Positions 56,533 through 64,000 of a stretch of 64,000 bases of DNA are shown piece by piece. Within the stretch, counting starts at the first letter, position 1. Each line of letters opens with the position of its first letter. The stretch is from Caballeronia glathei (GTDB lineage Bacteria > Pseudomonadota > Gammaproteobacteria > Burkholderiales > Burkholderiaceae), in the NCBI RefSeq assembly GCF_000698595.1, contig NZ_JFHC01000040.1, forward strand, positions 1-64,000. The letters are read 5' to 3'. The notes beneath the pieces were generated by a model. It saw nothing but the letters and a program-made list of their open reading frames with translations, did no database searches and was not told where the DNA came from. The position numbers were made by a program, and so were the translations under genes.

Positions 56533-57864
56533 CTATTTCGCCGATCCGGACTTCGCGCCCGCCACGCCGGCGGCCATGCCGAACTCGTTCGGCGAGCGTC
56601 CGACCCGTGCGACGCACACCGCCGACACCAGCGCCGCGAACACCACATACGCGCACACGAGCCACGGCTGCCCGCCGTTCACCCGCAGCAGGATGGTCGC
56701 GATGATCGGCGTCAGCCCGCTCGCGAAGATGCCGGAAAACTGGTACACGAACGAGATGCCCGTATAGCGGACGTGAGGCTCGAAGAGTTCGGCAAAGAGC
56801 GCCGCCTCGGGCCCGTAGATGATCGCGTAGAACACCCCGAACGGAATCACGATCGAGATCCAGACGGCGAGCACGTGCACCGGCTGGCTCGACATCAGCC
56901 AGAACGCGGGAAACACCGAGCAGCCACAGATCACCGCGCCCCAGAAGAACGTCCGAGCGCGTCCGAGGCGGTCCGACAGCTTGCCGAAGAAGGGTATGAA
57001 GAAGCACATCACGAGCGCGGCGGCCATCACGCCGATGAGCGCGTCGGTGCGCGTGAGGGAGAGCTGCTGCGTGAGATAGCCGATCGCAAACACCGCGAAC
57101 AGGTTGAAGAACACGCCCTCGATATAGCGGATGCCGAGCCCCAGCAGCACTTGCCGTCCGAAGTCCGACATCAGCGTGGCGAACGGCAGCTTCACGGCCT
57201 CGCCCCGGTCCTTGACCGCCTGGAACTCGGGCGTTTCCATCAGCTTCAGGCGAATCCACAGCCCGATCGCGATCAGGATCACCGAGGCGCCGAAAGCGAC
57301 CCGCCAGCCCCACGCCAGGAACTGCGCCTCGGTGAGCACCTGCGAAAGCAGCGCGACGAGGCCCGACGCGCCGCACAGGCCAATCGACACGCCCATCTGC
57401 GGCAAGCTCGCGTAGAAGCCGCGCTTCTCGGGCGGGGCGTATTCGAACGCCATCAGCACCGAGCCGCCCCACTCGCCGCCCAGCCCGATTCCCTGGAGAA
57501 TGCGCAGCACGAGCAGCAGGATCGGCGCCCAGATGCCGATCTGCGCGTAGGTCGGCACGAGCCCGATGGCGGCGGTCGCCACGCCCATGATGACGAGCGT
57601 CACGACGAGCATGCTCTTGCGCCCGACGCGGTCGCCGAAATGCCCGAACACGATGCCGCCGAGCGGCCGCGCGACGAAGCCGACCAGGAAGGTCGTGTAG
57701 GCGAGCAGCGTCGAGACGAGCGGATCGCTCGTCGGAAAATACAGCTTGTTGAGCACGATCCCCGCGATGACGCCGTAGAGAAAGAAGTCGTACCATTCGA
57801 CCGTCGTGCCGATGACGCTGGCGAGCGCCACGCGCGATAACGTCTTGCCATGATCGGTTTGCAT
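56533..57864 (-). CDS. MFS transporter, MHS family
   Basis: A 443-residue, 12-helix carrier with VIGTTVEWYDFFLYGVIAG and GHFGDRVGRKSMLV. ATG at 57864 has AGGAGG five bases upstream. Sequence identity to the transporter at 4132-5454 is obvious through almost every helix, so the two arose by duplication or share a substrate class. A tandem direct repeat lies 72-93 bases upstream. Substrate unknown; organic acid or zwitterion likely. Confidence 0.9.
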   Translation of the reverse strand: MQTDHGKTLSRVALASVIGTTVEWYDFFLYGVIAGIVLNKLYFPTSDPLVSTLLAYTTFLVGFVARPLGGIVFGHFGDRVGRKSMLVVTLVIMGVATAAIGLVPTYAQIGIWAPILLLVLRILQGIGLGGEWGGSVLMAFEYAPPEKRGFYASLPQMGVSIGLCGASGLVALLSQVLTEAQFLAWGWRVAFGASVILIAIGLWIRLKLMETPEFQAVKDRGEAVKLPFATLMSDFGRQVLLGLGIRYIEGVFFNLFAVFAIGYLTQQLSLTRTDALIGVMAAALVMCFFIPFFGKLSDRLGRARTFFWGAVICGCSVFPAFWLMSSQPVHVLAVWISIVIPFGVFYAIIYGPEAALFAELFEPHVRYTGISFVYQFSGIFASGLTPIIATILLRVNGGQPWLVCAYVVFAALVSAVCVARVGRSPNEFGMAAGVAGAKSGSAK

Positions 57865-57935
57865 CGTGCCTCCTGAATGCCCCGGTGCCGGCCTTTGGTG
57901 TGCCCTGCGGCCGGCGTTGCCTCGCATCTCGGCGA

Positions 57936-57957
57936 TATTGCGGCGGTATTGCGGCGG
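57936..57957. promoter_or_regulatory. Tandem 11-bp direct repeat upstream of the MHS gene
   Basis: TATTGCGGCGG occurs twice head to tail (57936-57946 and 57947-57957), one helical turn apart, inside an outer dyad GCGATA (57932-57937) / TATCGC (57958-57963). This could be a cooperative operator for the leftward transporter gene. Confidence 0.35.
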
Positions 57958-58088
57958 TATCGCGCCCGGCGTGCCTGCCGCCGTCCTGTCCGACACCCGC
58001 CGCGCCTCCATCTCCGTGGAATCGTTCCTATCAAATGGCGCCATCGAACCGGCCGATCGCGCCGCCTGCCGGTACCTGCCCTGCGTGA

Positions 58089-58814
58089 CTACGCGAGCAG
58101 CGTGACCGCCGCAATGGCGACCATGAACCCGAGCGTCGCGCGCCGGAAACGCCGCTCGTCCACCAGCGCGAAGAGCCGCATGCCCGCCGACAGGCCGAGC
58201 ACGTAGCCCGGCGCGAGCAGCCACAGCGGCATCGGCCCGTCCACGCGCAATACGCCGCGCACCCACAGCAGCGCGAGCGCCGCGACCGAAATCGCCATGA
58301 CGGTGATCATCAGGTTGGCCCGCGTGATCGCGCTCGGCGACGATCCCGACAGCAGATACAAAATCACCGGCGGCCCGCCGATGCCGGTGCCGCCGAGCAG
58401 CACGCCGCTCAGCAGCCCGAGCGCGACCGACATCGGCAGCCGCGGCGGCCCCTCGTAGCGCACGCCCGACGGGAGCGCGAGCGCGAACAGCAGCACGATG
58501 AACCCGATCGCGCGCCGCACGAGCGACGGGTCCGCGTTGAAGAGGGCGTAGGCGCCGAACGGCAGCGCGGCGAACGCGGCCACGCAGATCGGCGTGACCA
58601 CGCGCCATTGCGCGCGGCCGATGAAATGGCGCAGCACCGGCACGACCGCAAACGCTTCGAGCAGCAGCACCGGCGCGACGACGTACTTCGGGCTCGCGAT
58701 CATCGACAGCAGCGGCATCATCACGAGCGAGCCGCCGAAGCCGCTCATGCCGCGCACGAGCCCGCCCGCCGTAGCGGCGGTGAAGGCTGCAACGGCCACG
58801 CCCACGCTCAGCAC
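58089..58814 (-). CDS. TauE/SafE-family sulfite/organosulfonate-type permease
   Basis: A 241-residue membrane protein of about eight helices: GLVRGMSGFGGSLVMMPLLS at the start and GLLSGVLLGGTGIGGPPVILYLL in the middle are the two TauE/SafE repeats. No ATG fits; GTG at 58814 with GGAG six bases before it is chosen. The stop of the upstream SDR gene lies 35 bases away, so it is probably part of the same leftward operon. Members export sulfite or sulfoacetate or take up carboxylates. Confidence 0.82.
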   Translation of the reverse strand: MLSVGVAVAAFTAATAGGLVRGMSGFGGSLVMMPLLSMIASPKYVVAPVLLLEAFAVVPVLRHFIGRAQWRVVTPICVAAFAALPFGAYALFNADPSLVRRAIGFIVLLFALALPSGVRYEGPPRLPMSVALGLLSGVLLGGTGIGGPPVILYLLSGSSPSAITRANLMITVMAISVAALALLWVRGVLRVDGPMPLWLLAPGYVLGLSAGMRLFALVDERRFRRATLGFMVAIAAVTLLA

Positions 58815-58849
58815 GACGGTCTCCGGGACGGTTGCGCGCGGCTCATGGC

Positions 58850-59614
58850 TCAGCTCTTGAGAAAGCCGCCGTCGACCGCGAGGGTCTCGCCGGTGATGAA
58901 CGAAGCCGCATCCGAGGCGAGGAAGACCGCCGCGCGCGCCACGTCGTCCACCGTCGCGAGGCGCCGCAGCGGAAAGCGCGTGAGCACGCGCTCCCTGACC
59001 TCGGGCGTGAGCGCCTCGCGCACCATCTCCGTTTCCACGAGCGCCGGAGCGATCGCGTTCACGCGCACGCCGAACGGCCCCAGTTCGCGCGCGAGCCCCT
59101 GCGTGATCGCGACCACGGCAGCCTTGCTCGCGCCGTACCAGACGTTGCCGACCGAACCGCCGCCGCGCATCGCCGACACCGACGCCACGCTGACGATCGT
59201 GCCGCGCCCCTGCCGCTTCATGCAGGGAGCCACGGCCTGCACGCAGTGAAAGACGCCCGTCACGTTCACGGCCATCAGCGCGTCGAAGGCGGCGGGTGTC
59301 GTCTCCTCGAACGGACCTTGCGCGAGAATGCCCGCGCTGTTGAAGAGCGCGTCGATCGCGCCGTGCTCGCGCACGATCCGCTCGACAGCCTGCCGGACCG
59401 CCGCGCCGTCGCGCACGTCGAGACCCAGGCCCACGCCGCCCGCGCGCCCGCCAAGGGCGGCGGCCGCGCGCATCGCCGCGTCGCCGTCGAGATCCGCGAG
59501 CCACACCGTCGCGCCGTGTCCCGCGCAGTACTCGGCCACGCGCAGGCCGATGCCGCGCGCTGCGCCCGTCACGAGCACGACGCGCCCGTCGAGGCGCGTA
59601 TCCATCGTCTCCAT
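58850..59614 (-). CDS. Short-chain dehydrogenase/reductase
   Basis: A 254-residue classical SDR: NAD(P)-binding TGAARGIG (about residues 17-24), NSAGIL, catalytic serine in VSVASVSAM, YGASKAA (YxxxK) and the C-terminal ITGETLAVDGGF. The acidic residue after strand 2 (WLADLDGD) favours NAD over NADP. AAAGGAGG precedes the ATG. It is placed between a taurine/nitrate-type ABC transporter and a TauE-like permease, so it may oxidise an alcohol derived from the imported compound. Confidence 0.9.
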   Translation of the reverse strand: METMDTRLDGRVVLVTGAARGIGLRVAEYCAGHGATVWLADLDGDAAMRAAAALGGRAGGVGLGLDVRDGAAVRQAVERIVREHGAIDALFNSAGILAQGPFEETTPAAFDALMAVNVTGVFHCVQAVAPCMKRQGRGTIVSVASVSAMRGGGSVGNVWYGASKAAVVAITQGLARELGPFGVRVNAIAPALVETEMVREALTPEVRERVLTRFPLRRLATVDDVARAAVFLASDAASFITGETLAVDGGFLKS

Positions 59615-59694
59615 CGAACCCTCCTTTTCACGTCAGGCGTTTCGCCAACAGCGCAGTGTGACGCGATCGTCCGCCGCGCAGTGTTGGCGATCCG

Positions 59695-60474
59695 TCACGA
59701 CGGGCTCGCTTCGTCGTGTATCAGGTCGCGCAGGCGCCGCTTGAGGCGCAGGTAGCCTTCGTCGGCCTCGTCGCGCGGGCGCGGCAGCGTCACTTCGATG
59801 TCCGCCTTGATGCGTCCCGGCCGCCGCGTGAGCACGATGATGCGGTCCGACAGCAGGATCGCCTCGTCGATGCTGTGCGTGACGAGAATCATCGTCTTGC
59901 GCGCCTGCGCTGCGCTCTGCGCGATCAGGCGCCCGAGTTCCTGCTGCATTGCGGCACGGTTCTGCGCGTCGAGCGCGGCGAACGGCTCGTCCATCAGCAG
60001 CACGTCGGGGTCGACCGCGAGCGCGCGGGCAATCGACACGCGCTGACGCATGCCGCCCGAAAGCTCATGCGGATAACGGGTCGCGAAGCTCGCGAGGCCG
60101 ACGAGCTGCAACTGCTCGCCGACGATGCGCTCCCGCTCGCGCGCCGGCACCTTCTTCATCCGCAGCCCGAACGCGACGTTCTCGCTCACGGTCATCCACG
60201 GAAAGAGCGCGTAGTCCTGAAACACGACCGTACGCCGCCAGGTGGGGCGCGCCACGCTCACGCCGTCGACCAGCAGTTCTCCCGCACTCGGCTCCTCGAA
60301 GCCCGCGAGCAGGTTCAGCATGGTGGTCTTGCCGCAGCCGCTGTGACCGAGGATCGAGCAGAACTCGCGGTCGCCGACCATGAAGCTCGCGTTGTCGAGC
60401 GCAAGCACGTCGCCGCCGTGGCGGTGCCCCGACGCATAGACCTTGCTCACCCCTTTCACGCAGACAGTTCCCAT
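59695..60474 (-). CDS. Taurine/nitrate/sulfonate-type ABC transporter ATPase
   Basis: A 259-residue ATPase of the SsuB/TauB/NrtD type: Walker A GHSGCGKTT, Q-loop VFQDYALFPWMTV, signature LSGGMRQRVSIARAL, Walker B VLLMDEPFAALD and switch LVTHSIDEA. ATG at 60474 with AGGAG eight bases upstream defines the start. It pairs with the permease 41 bases upstream. Confidence 0.92.
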   Translation of the reverse strand: MGTVCVKGVSKVYASGHRHGGDVLALDNASFMVGDREFCSILGHSGCGKTTMLNLLAGFEEPSAGELLVDGVSVARPTWRRTVVFQDYALFPWMTVSENVAFGLRMKKVPARERERIVGEQLQLVGLASFATRYPHELSGGMRQRVSIARALAVDPDVLLMDEPFAALDAQNRAAMQQELGRLIAQSAAQARKTMILVTHSIDEAILLSDRIIVLTRRPGRIKADIEVTLPRPRDEADEGYLRLKRRLRDLIHDEASPS

Positions 60475-60515
60475 TGGCGTCGCTCCTGGTGGTGCCGGCG
60501 GCTCGCCGGCCAATA

Positions 60516-61403
60516 CTAATGGCCGAGCGCGCGCGACCACGGCAGGAGGCGCCGCATCAGCAGGCGCAGCACCCGGTCCATGGCGAGCCCGACGAGCCCG
60601 ATCGTCGCCATGCCGACGATGATCGAATCGGTGCGCAGCACGCTGCGCGCGTCGTTGATCATGAAACCGAGGCCGGAGATCGCGCCCACCAGCTCGGCCG
60701 CCACGAGCGCCATCCAGCCGACGCCGAGCCCGATGCGCACGCCGGTAAGGATTTGCGGCAGCGCGGCACGGAACACGACGCGCGCGAGTATCGACGCTTC
60801 GCCCGCGCCGAGGCAGCGCGCCGCGCGGATCAGGTTCGGCTCGATGCCCTTCACGCCCGTGATCGTGTTGAGCAGGATCGGGAAAAAGATGCCGAGAAAG
60901 ATGATGAACTCGTTCTGCGTATTGCCGATGCCGAACCACAGGATGGACAGTGGAATCCAGGCGAGCGGCGGCACGGGGCGCAGAATCTCGACGATCGGAT
61001 CGACCTGCTCCTCCACGAGCGGCCACCAGCTCATCGCGATGCCAAGCGGGATCGCCGCGCACGCCCACACGAACGCGACCATTTCGCGGCGCACGCTGTC
61101 GACAAGGTTGCGCAGCAGCTCGCCCGAGACGATCAGCTCCCACGCCGCCGCCAGCACCGCGCTCGGCGCGGGCAGCAGGTTTCGCGCGGTGTCGTCGAGA
61201 AGGGCGACGCTCGCGTACTGCCACGCCGCGATGAGCACGAAGAGGAGCGTCAGGCCGCGCAGCCTGCGCAGCATCCGGGCGCGCCAGTTCGGGCGGCGGG
61301 CTGAGCGGGAAACGGCGGACGCCTTCGTTGCGTCCGCAGGTTCGACGGTCGTCACGTCCACGGTGTCTCCTTTCACGCGAGGTGGCTCGAAGGTCTTCGC
61401 CAT
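60516..61403 (-). CDS. Taurine/nitrate/sulfonate-type ABC transporter permease
   Basis: A 295-residue permease of the SsuC/TauC type with about six helices after a polar 50-residue N-terminus. The coupling loop is AARCLGAGEASILARVVFRAALPQIL, and RPVPPLAWIPLSILWFGIGNTQN is the family core. Confidence 0.9.
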   Translation of the reverse strand: MAKTFEPPRVKGDTVDVTTVEPADATKASAVSRSARRPNWRARMLRRLRGLTLLFVLIAAWQYASVALLDDTARNLLPAPSAVLAAAWELIVSGELLRNLVDSVRREMVAFVWACAAIPLGIAMSWWPLVEEQVDPIVEILRPVPPLAWIPLSILWFGIGNTQNEFIIFLGIFFPILLNTITGVKGIEPNLIRAARCLGAGEASILARVVFRAALPQILTGVRIGLGVGWMALVAAELVGAISGLGFMINDARSVLRTDSIIVGMATIGLVGLAMDRVLRLLMRRLLPWSRALGH

Positions 61404-61425
61404 GCCCGGCCGGCGGCGCTGCCGG

Positions 61426-62715
61426 TCAGGGCGTCCAGGTCTTCCTGTCGTAGGTCCAGGGCCTCACGAGATCGCCCTTCTCCGGGAACGCCTGGGGCGC
61501 CTTCAGGCTCTGGACTTCGAGATAGGCCGGATACGGAATCTTCGCCGGATCGCCCTTCCAGCCCGCCGGCACGAACGGCGGCTCCTTCGGCACGGCCCAG
61601 CCGAGCTTGTCGAAGGTCCTGTCCATGAAGCGCGCATCGACGGCGGCGGCGAAATCGTCGGCGGTGAGCGGCCTCACGATGCGCCCGTGCTCATGCAGCC
61701 AGCGAAACACCACCGAGTTCACCTGCCCCCAGAAGCGGGCATTCGGATAGACGTAGTTCGGCTTGTACATGTTGTTGTAGCTCTTCACCTGATCGAGCAG
61801 GATCGGCTTCGAGTAGCTCTTCAACTGGGGCACGGCGGCCATCAGGTCGGCCGTCTTCTCGGGATAGAGCCGGATCCAGAGCGTCGCCTCGACGAACGCA
61901 TCGGTGAGCGCCTGCACGACATCGGGCACGTTCTGCACGAGTTCGTCGCGCACGTAGAACTGCCCTTCGTACATGTTGTACGGAAAGATCGAGTCGGCGA
62001 CGCGCCCGTTCTTGCGCTGCTGCGTGATCATCGCGACGGTCGGGTCCCACGAGACGACACCCGCGAGCCCGTCCGGCATCGCCATCTGGTCGCCGGGCGT
62101 CATGTTCTTGAGGATCACGTCCTTGCCGATCTGCACGCCGTTGACCATGGCCGCCATCTGCACGTAGAACTCGGCCGACGAACCCGTCACGAGTCCGATC
62201 GCCGCCGGCGGATTGCTGCCCTTCAGGTCCTTGAACGACTTGATGCGCGAGTCGTGCGGCACGACGAGCGCGTGCAGCAGGTTCGGGCTTTCGATCGCGA
62301 TCGCCTTGACCGGCACCTTCTTGTCCAGAAGCGACGAGAACGGGAAGTTGCCGCCGCTGCCCACCTGAAAGCGCCCGGAAACGAGCACCTCGTTGATTTC
62401 CGGACCCGACGCGAACGCCTGCACTCTGGTTTCGAGACCGCGGTCCCTGAAGAATCCCTGCTTGTCCATCACGACGTTGACCGCGTTCTGTCCCGACCAC
62501 GGCGCCTGATACGCGATCGCGAGCGGCCACCAGCCCTTGTCCTTCAGCCACTCGATGGACTTTTGCGAGACCTGCTCGCGCGGCAGCGGCCAGCCCCAGT
62601 CGGTGAACTGCTGCGCCGCCTGCGCCACCGCGCCGGTGCACAGCCACGCGAGACACAACACGAGACGCGCGATGCGGCGCCACGCCCCTGAGCTTCCGAC
62701 TATCGACCGTTTCAT
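61426..62715 (-). CDS. NrtA/SsuA-like ABC transporter substrate-binding protein
   Basis: A 429-residue exported protein with a signal peptide (about 1-34, ending AVAQAAQQFTDWG). The mature region follows the NMT1/NrtA pattern: LAIAYQAPWSGQNAVNVVMDKQGFFRDRGLE, VGSGGNFPFSSLL and WDPTVAMITQQ. It is longer than SsuA (about 320 residues) and resembles proteins annotated as ABC sulfonate/nitrate binding subunits. It is the first gene of the leftward ABC operon. Confidence 0.87.
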   Translation of the reverse strand: MKRSIVGSSGAWRRIARLVLCLAWLCTGAVAQAAQQFTDWGWPLPREQVSQKSIEWLKDKGWWPLAIAYQAPWSGQNAVNVVMDKQGFFRDRGLETRVQAFASGPEINEVLVSGRFQVGSGGNFPFSSLLDKKVPVKAIAIESPNLLHALVVPHDSRIKSFKDLKGSNPPAAIGLVTGSSAEFYVQMAAMVNGVQIGKDVILKNMTPGDQMAMPDGLAGVVSWDPTVAMITQQRKNGRVADSIFPYNMYEGQFYVRDELVQNVPDVVQALTDAFVEATLWIRLYPEKTADLMAAVPQLKSYSKPILLDQVKSYNNMYKPNYVYPNARFWGQVNSVVFRWLHEHGRIVRPLTADDFAAAVDARFMDRTFDKLGWAVPKEPPFVPAGWKGDPAKIPYPAYLEVQSLKAPQAFPEKGDLVRPWTYDRKTWTP

Positions 62716-62741
62716 GGATGTCTCCGATGTGTTGTATCGTC

Positions 62742-62781
62742 CGCCTCTCGTGCGGATCGTGGCCCAAGTGCGAGAGAGGCG
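62742..62781 (-). terminator. Hairpin after the carboxyltransferase gene
   Basis: CGCCTCTC (62742-62749) pairs with GAGAGGCG (62774-62781) directly beyond the carboxyltransferase stop and before the binding-protein gene. It could attenuate read-through between them; no U tract is present. Confidence 0.35.
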
Positions 62782-62782
62782 C

Positions 62783-64000
62783 CTAGCCGGACAGCGTCAC
62801 GTCCGTGCCGCCGAAGCGCACGCGCGCATGTTTCAGGTCGCGATGCGAGCCGAGGTAGCGAATCAGCTCGTGCAGCGGCGACGTTCTGAACGAACACGCG
62901 GGCGCATGCTTTTGCAGCGGCGCGAGCAGTTCGGGCGAATAGAACGCGGCGAGCAGCAGGTCCTCGTCGCGCGCCGATGCGCCGAGCTGCGCGCGCAGCC
63001 GCGGCAGCGCGGGCGGCAGATGCGCGGCGGGCGCTTCGTCCACGCGCTCGTCGTCGCGGATGCGCGCCCGCTCAAGAAACACGTCGGCCGGCTGCGCCGC
63101 GAGGCGGCCGTAATAGCCCATCGCGTACTTGCGCACTTCGTCGGGAATGGTCCGGTAACGCTCGCCCTGCACCACGTTGAGCACGGCCTGCGTGATGATG
63201 TACTGCGCAAACGGACTGACGAGGATCGGGTAGCCGAGGTCGCGCCGCACCTGCGCCGCCTCCTCCAGAATCTCGGGAAGCCGGTGCGACATGTTCATCG
63301 TCTGCAATTGCGACTTCAGGTTCGAGATCATGCCGCCCGGCACCTGATGCTCGTACAGCGCGGGGTCATAGGCGGCCACCTTGCCGCGCGGCTTGTCGTC
63401 GCGCTCGCACACCCAGTCGAAATAGCCGGAGACTTCAGCGAGCGCCTCGCGGTCGATGCCCGACGCGAGACCCATGCGGCGCGCGCGCGCATCGATGTCA
63501 TCGGCCGCGGGCAAGGACGCCCCGTTCGCGAGCGGCGTGACCGCGGTATGGCCGAGGCGAAAGCCCGCCGCCATCGCGGCTTCGTAGACTTCGGGCGCGA
63601 GGCCCGACTGCCCGTGCGAATGCAGTTGCAGCGGAATGCCGCCGGCGGCGGCCACGAGCGCGGGAAAAAGCGTGCGGCCGCGCTCGGGTGTGAGAAGGCC
63701 GGTCGGGTCCTTGACCGAGATGAAGTCCGCCTTCAGCGCAACCAGTTCGGCTGCGCGTTCGACGTAGTAAGCATCGGTATGCACGGGGCTCAGCGTGTAG
63801 GTCAGCATCGCGTTGACCTTCATGCCCGCCTCGTGCGCCGAGCGCACCGACGAAACGATGTTGCGGTTGTCGTTGAGCGCGTCGTACACGGTCAGCACGG
63901 TCAGGCCGAGCGCCGCCAGCACCTGCGAGTTGAGCGCCACGATATCGTCCGGGAAGAGTTCGAACGTATAGAGGCTTTGCCCGCGCGTGAGTCCGTCGCA
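62783..64000 (-). CDS. Carboxyltransferase subunit of the pyruvate/oxaloacetate carboxylase (5S/OadA) family, cut by right edge
   Basis: At least 405 codons; the frame is open to the window end, so the N-terminus is missing. The visible part is an HMGL-like TIM barrel with SVKDPTGLL (the lysine expected to be carbamylated) and LHSHGQSG (metal histidines), then the PYC_OADA domain (GGMISNLKSQLQ, LVSPFAQYI, YYGRLA). These are the transcarboxylase 5S and oxaloacetate decarboxylase alpha signatures. No biotinyl (AMKM) domain follows; the protein ends after RFGGTDVTLSG. A separate biotin carrier and carboxylase would be needed, perhaps encoded beyond the right edge. Confidence 0.87.
   Translation of the reverse strand, partial: CDGLTRGQSLYTFELFPDDIVALNSQVLAALGLTVLTVYDALNDNRNIVSSVRSAHEAGMKVNAMLTYTLSPVHTDAYYVERAAELVALKADFISVKDPTGLLTPERGRTLFPALVAAAGGIPLQLHSHGQSGLAPEVYEAAMAAGFRLGHTAVTPLANGASLPAADDIDARARRMGLASGIDREALAEVSGYFDWVCERDDKPRGKVAAYDPALYEHQVPGGMISNLKSQLQTMNMSHRLPEILEEAAQVRRDLGYPILVSPFAQYIITQAVLNVVQGERYRTIPDEVRKYAMGYYGRLAAQPADVFLERARIRDDERVDEAPAAHLPPALPRLRAQLGASARDEDLLLAAFYSPELLAPLQKHAPACSFRTSPLHELIRYLGSHRDLKHARVRFGGTDVTLSG

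Noticed and set aside
58815..59504. Long upstream extension of the TauE/SafE permease frame
   Set aside because: It runs antisense-shifted through the SDR gene, whose own frame has all SDR motifs; GTG at 58814 has a good ribosome site.

Overview
The window is GC-rich and densely coded. Its mix of IclR regulators, MHS-family (metabolite:H+ symporter) transporters, Liv-type and taurine/nitrate-type ABC operons and a Wzx/Wzy-type polysaccharide locus points to a beta-proteobacterium of the Burkholderiaceae (Burkholderia, Paraburkholderia or Caballeronia type). This is inferred from gene content and codon bias; no rRNA or species marker is present. I found no tRNA, rRNA, CRISPR array or complete insertion sequence.

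Left flank (1-5454): the tail of an unknown gene with a strong terminator hairpin, two IclR regulators, then a GMC-family flavin oxidoreductase followed by an MHS transporter. The second IclR gene is divergent from the oxidoreductase, and their shared intergenic region carries two related imperfect dyads.

Polysaccharide locus (about 6022-30955): five GT4 glycosyltransferases, a methyltransferase, a YdcF-like membrane protein, an SGNH esterase with a bulb-lectin tail, a secreted beta-helix protein, two polysaccharide deacetylases, a MurJ/Wzx-like flippase, the TviC/WbpP and TviB/WbpO pair that makes UDP-GalNAcA, a Wzc tyrosine autokinase, an EpsG/Wzy-like polymerase and a formyltransferase. 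It also encodes a 1021-residue adenylation-carrier-thioesterase protein whose first domain belongs to the acetoacetyl-CoA synthetase family. No Wza exporter, initiating sugar-phosphate transferase or low-molecular-weight phosphatase is visible, so the pathway must borrow these from elsewhere. AT-richer stretches and CRP/FNR-like dyads lie in its long intergenic gaps. I regard this locus as the most novel part of the window.

Middle (30999-48017): an MHS transporter, a divergent bifunctional penicillin-binding protein, a decayed GlxA-type AraC pseudogene, then an operon of Liv ABC transporter genes (with a LivM-LivG fusion), a DUF1028 protein, an amidase and a nitrilase-family hydrolase. The likely regulator of that operon survives only as an internally deleted IclR remnant, while a perfect 15-bp dyad remains upstream of the binding-protein gene. 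A GNAT acetyltransferase, an AraC regulator and a LysE exporter follow.

Right part (48018-64000): a polar amino-acid ABC transporter, an M20 carbamoylase, a DUF1989 protein, an XRE-cupin regulator and an agmatinase-family ureohydrolase form one co-directional unit. It is preceded by a concentric 35-bp dyad and looks like a pathway for a guanidino or ureido compound. After a YhcG-type nuclease come a second close MHS paralogue, a TauE/SafE permease, an SDR dehydrogenase, a taurine/nitrate-type ABC transporter and, running off the right edge, a carboxyltransferase subunit that lacks a biotinyl domain.
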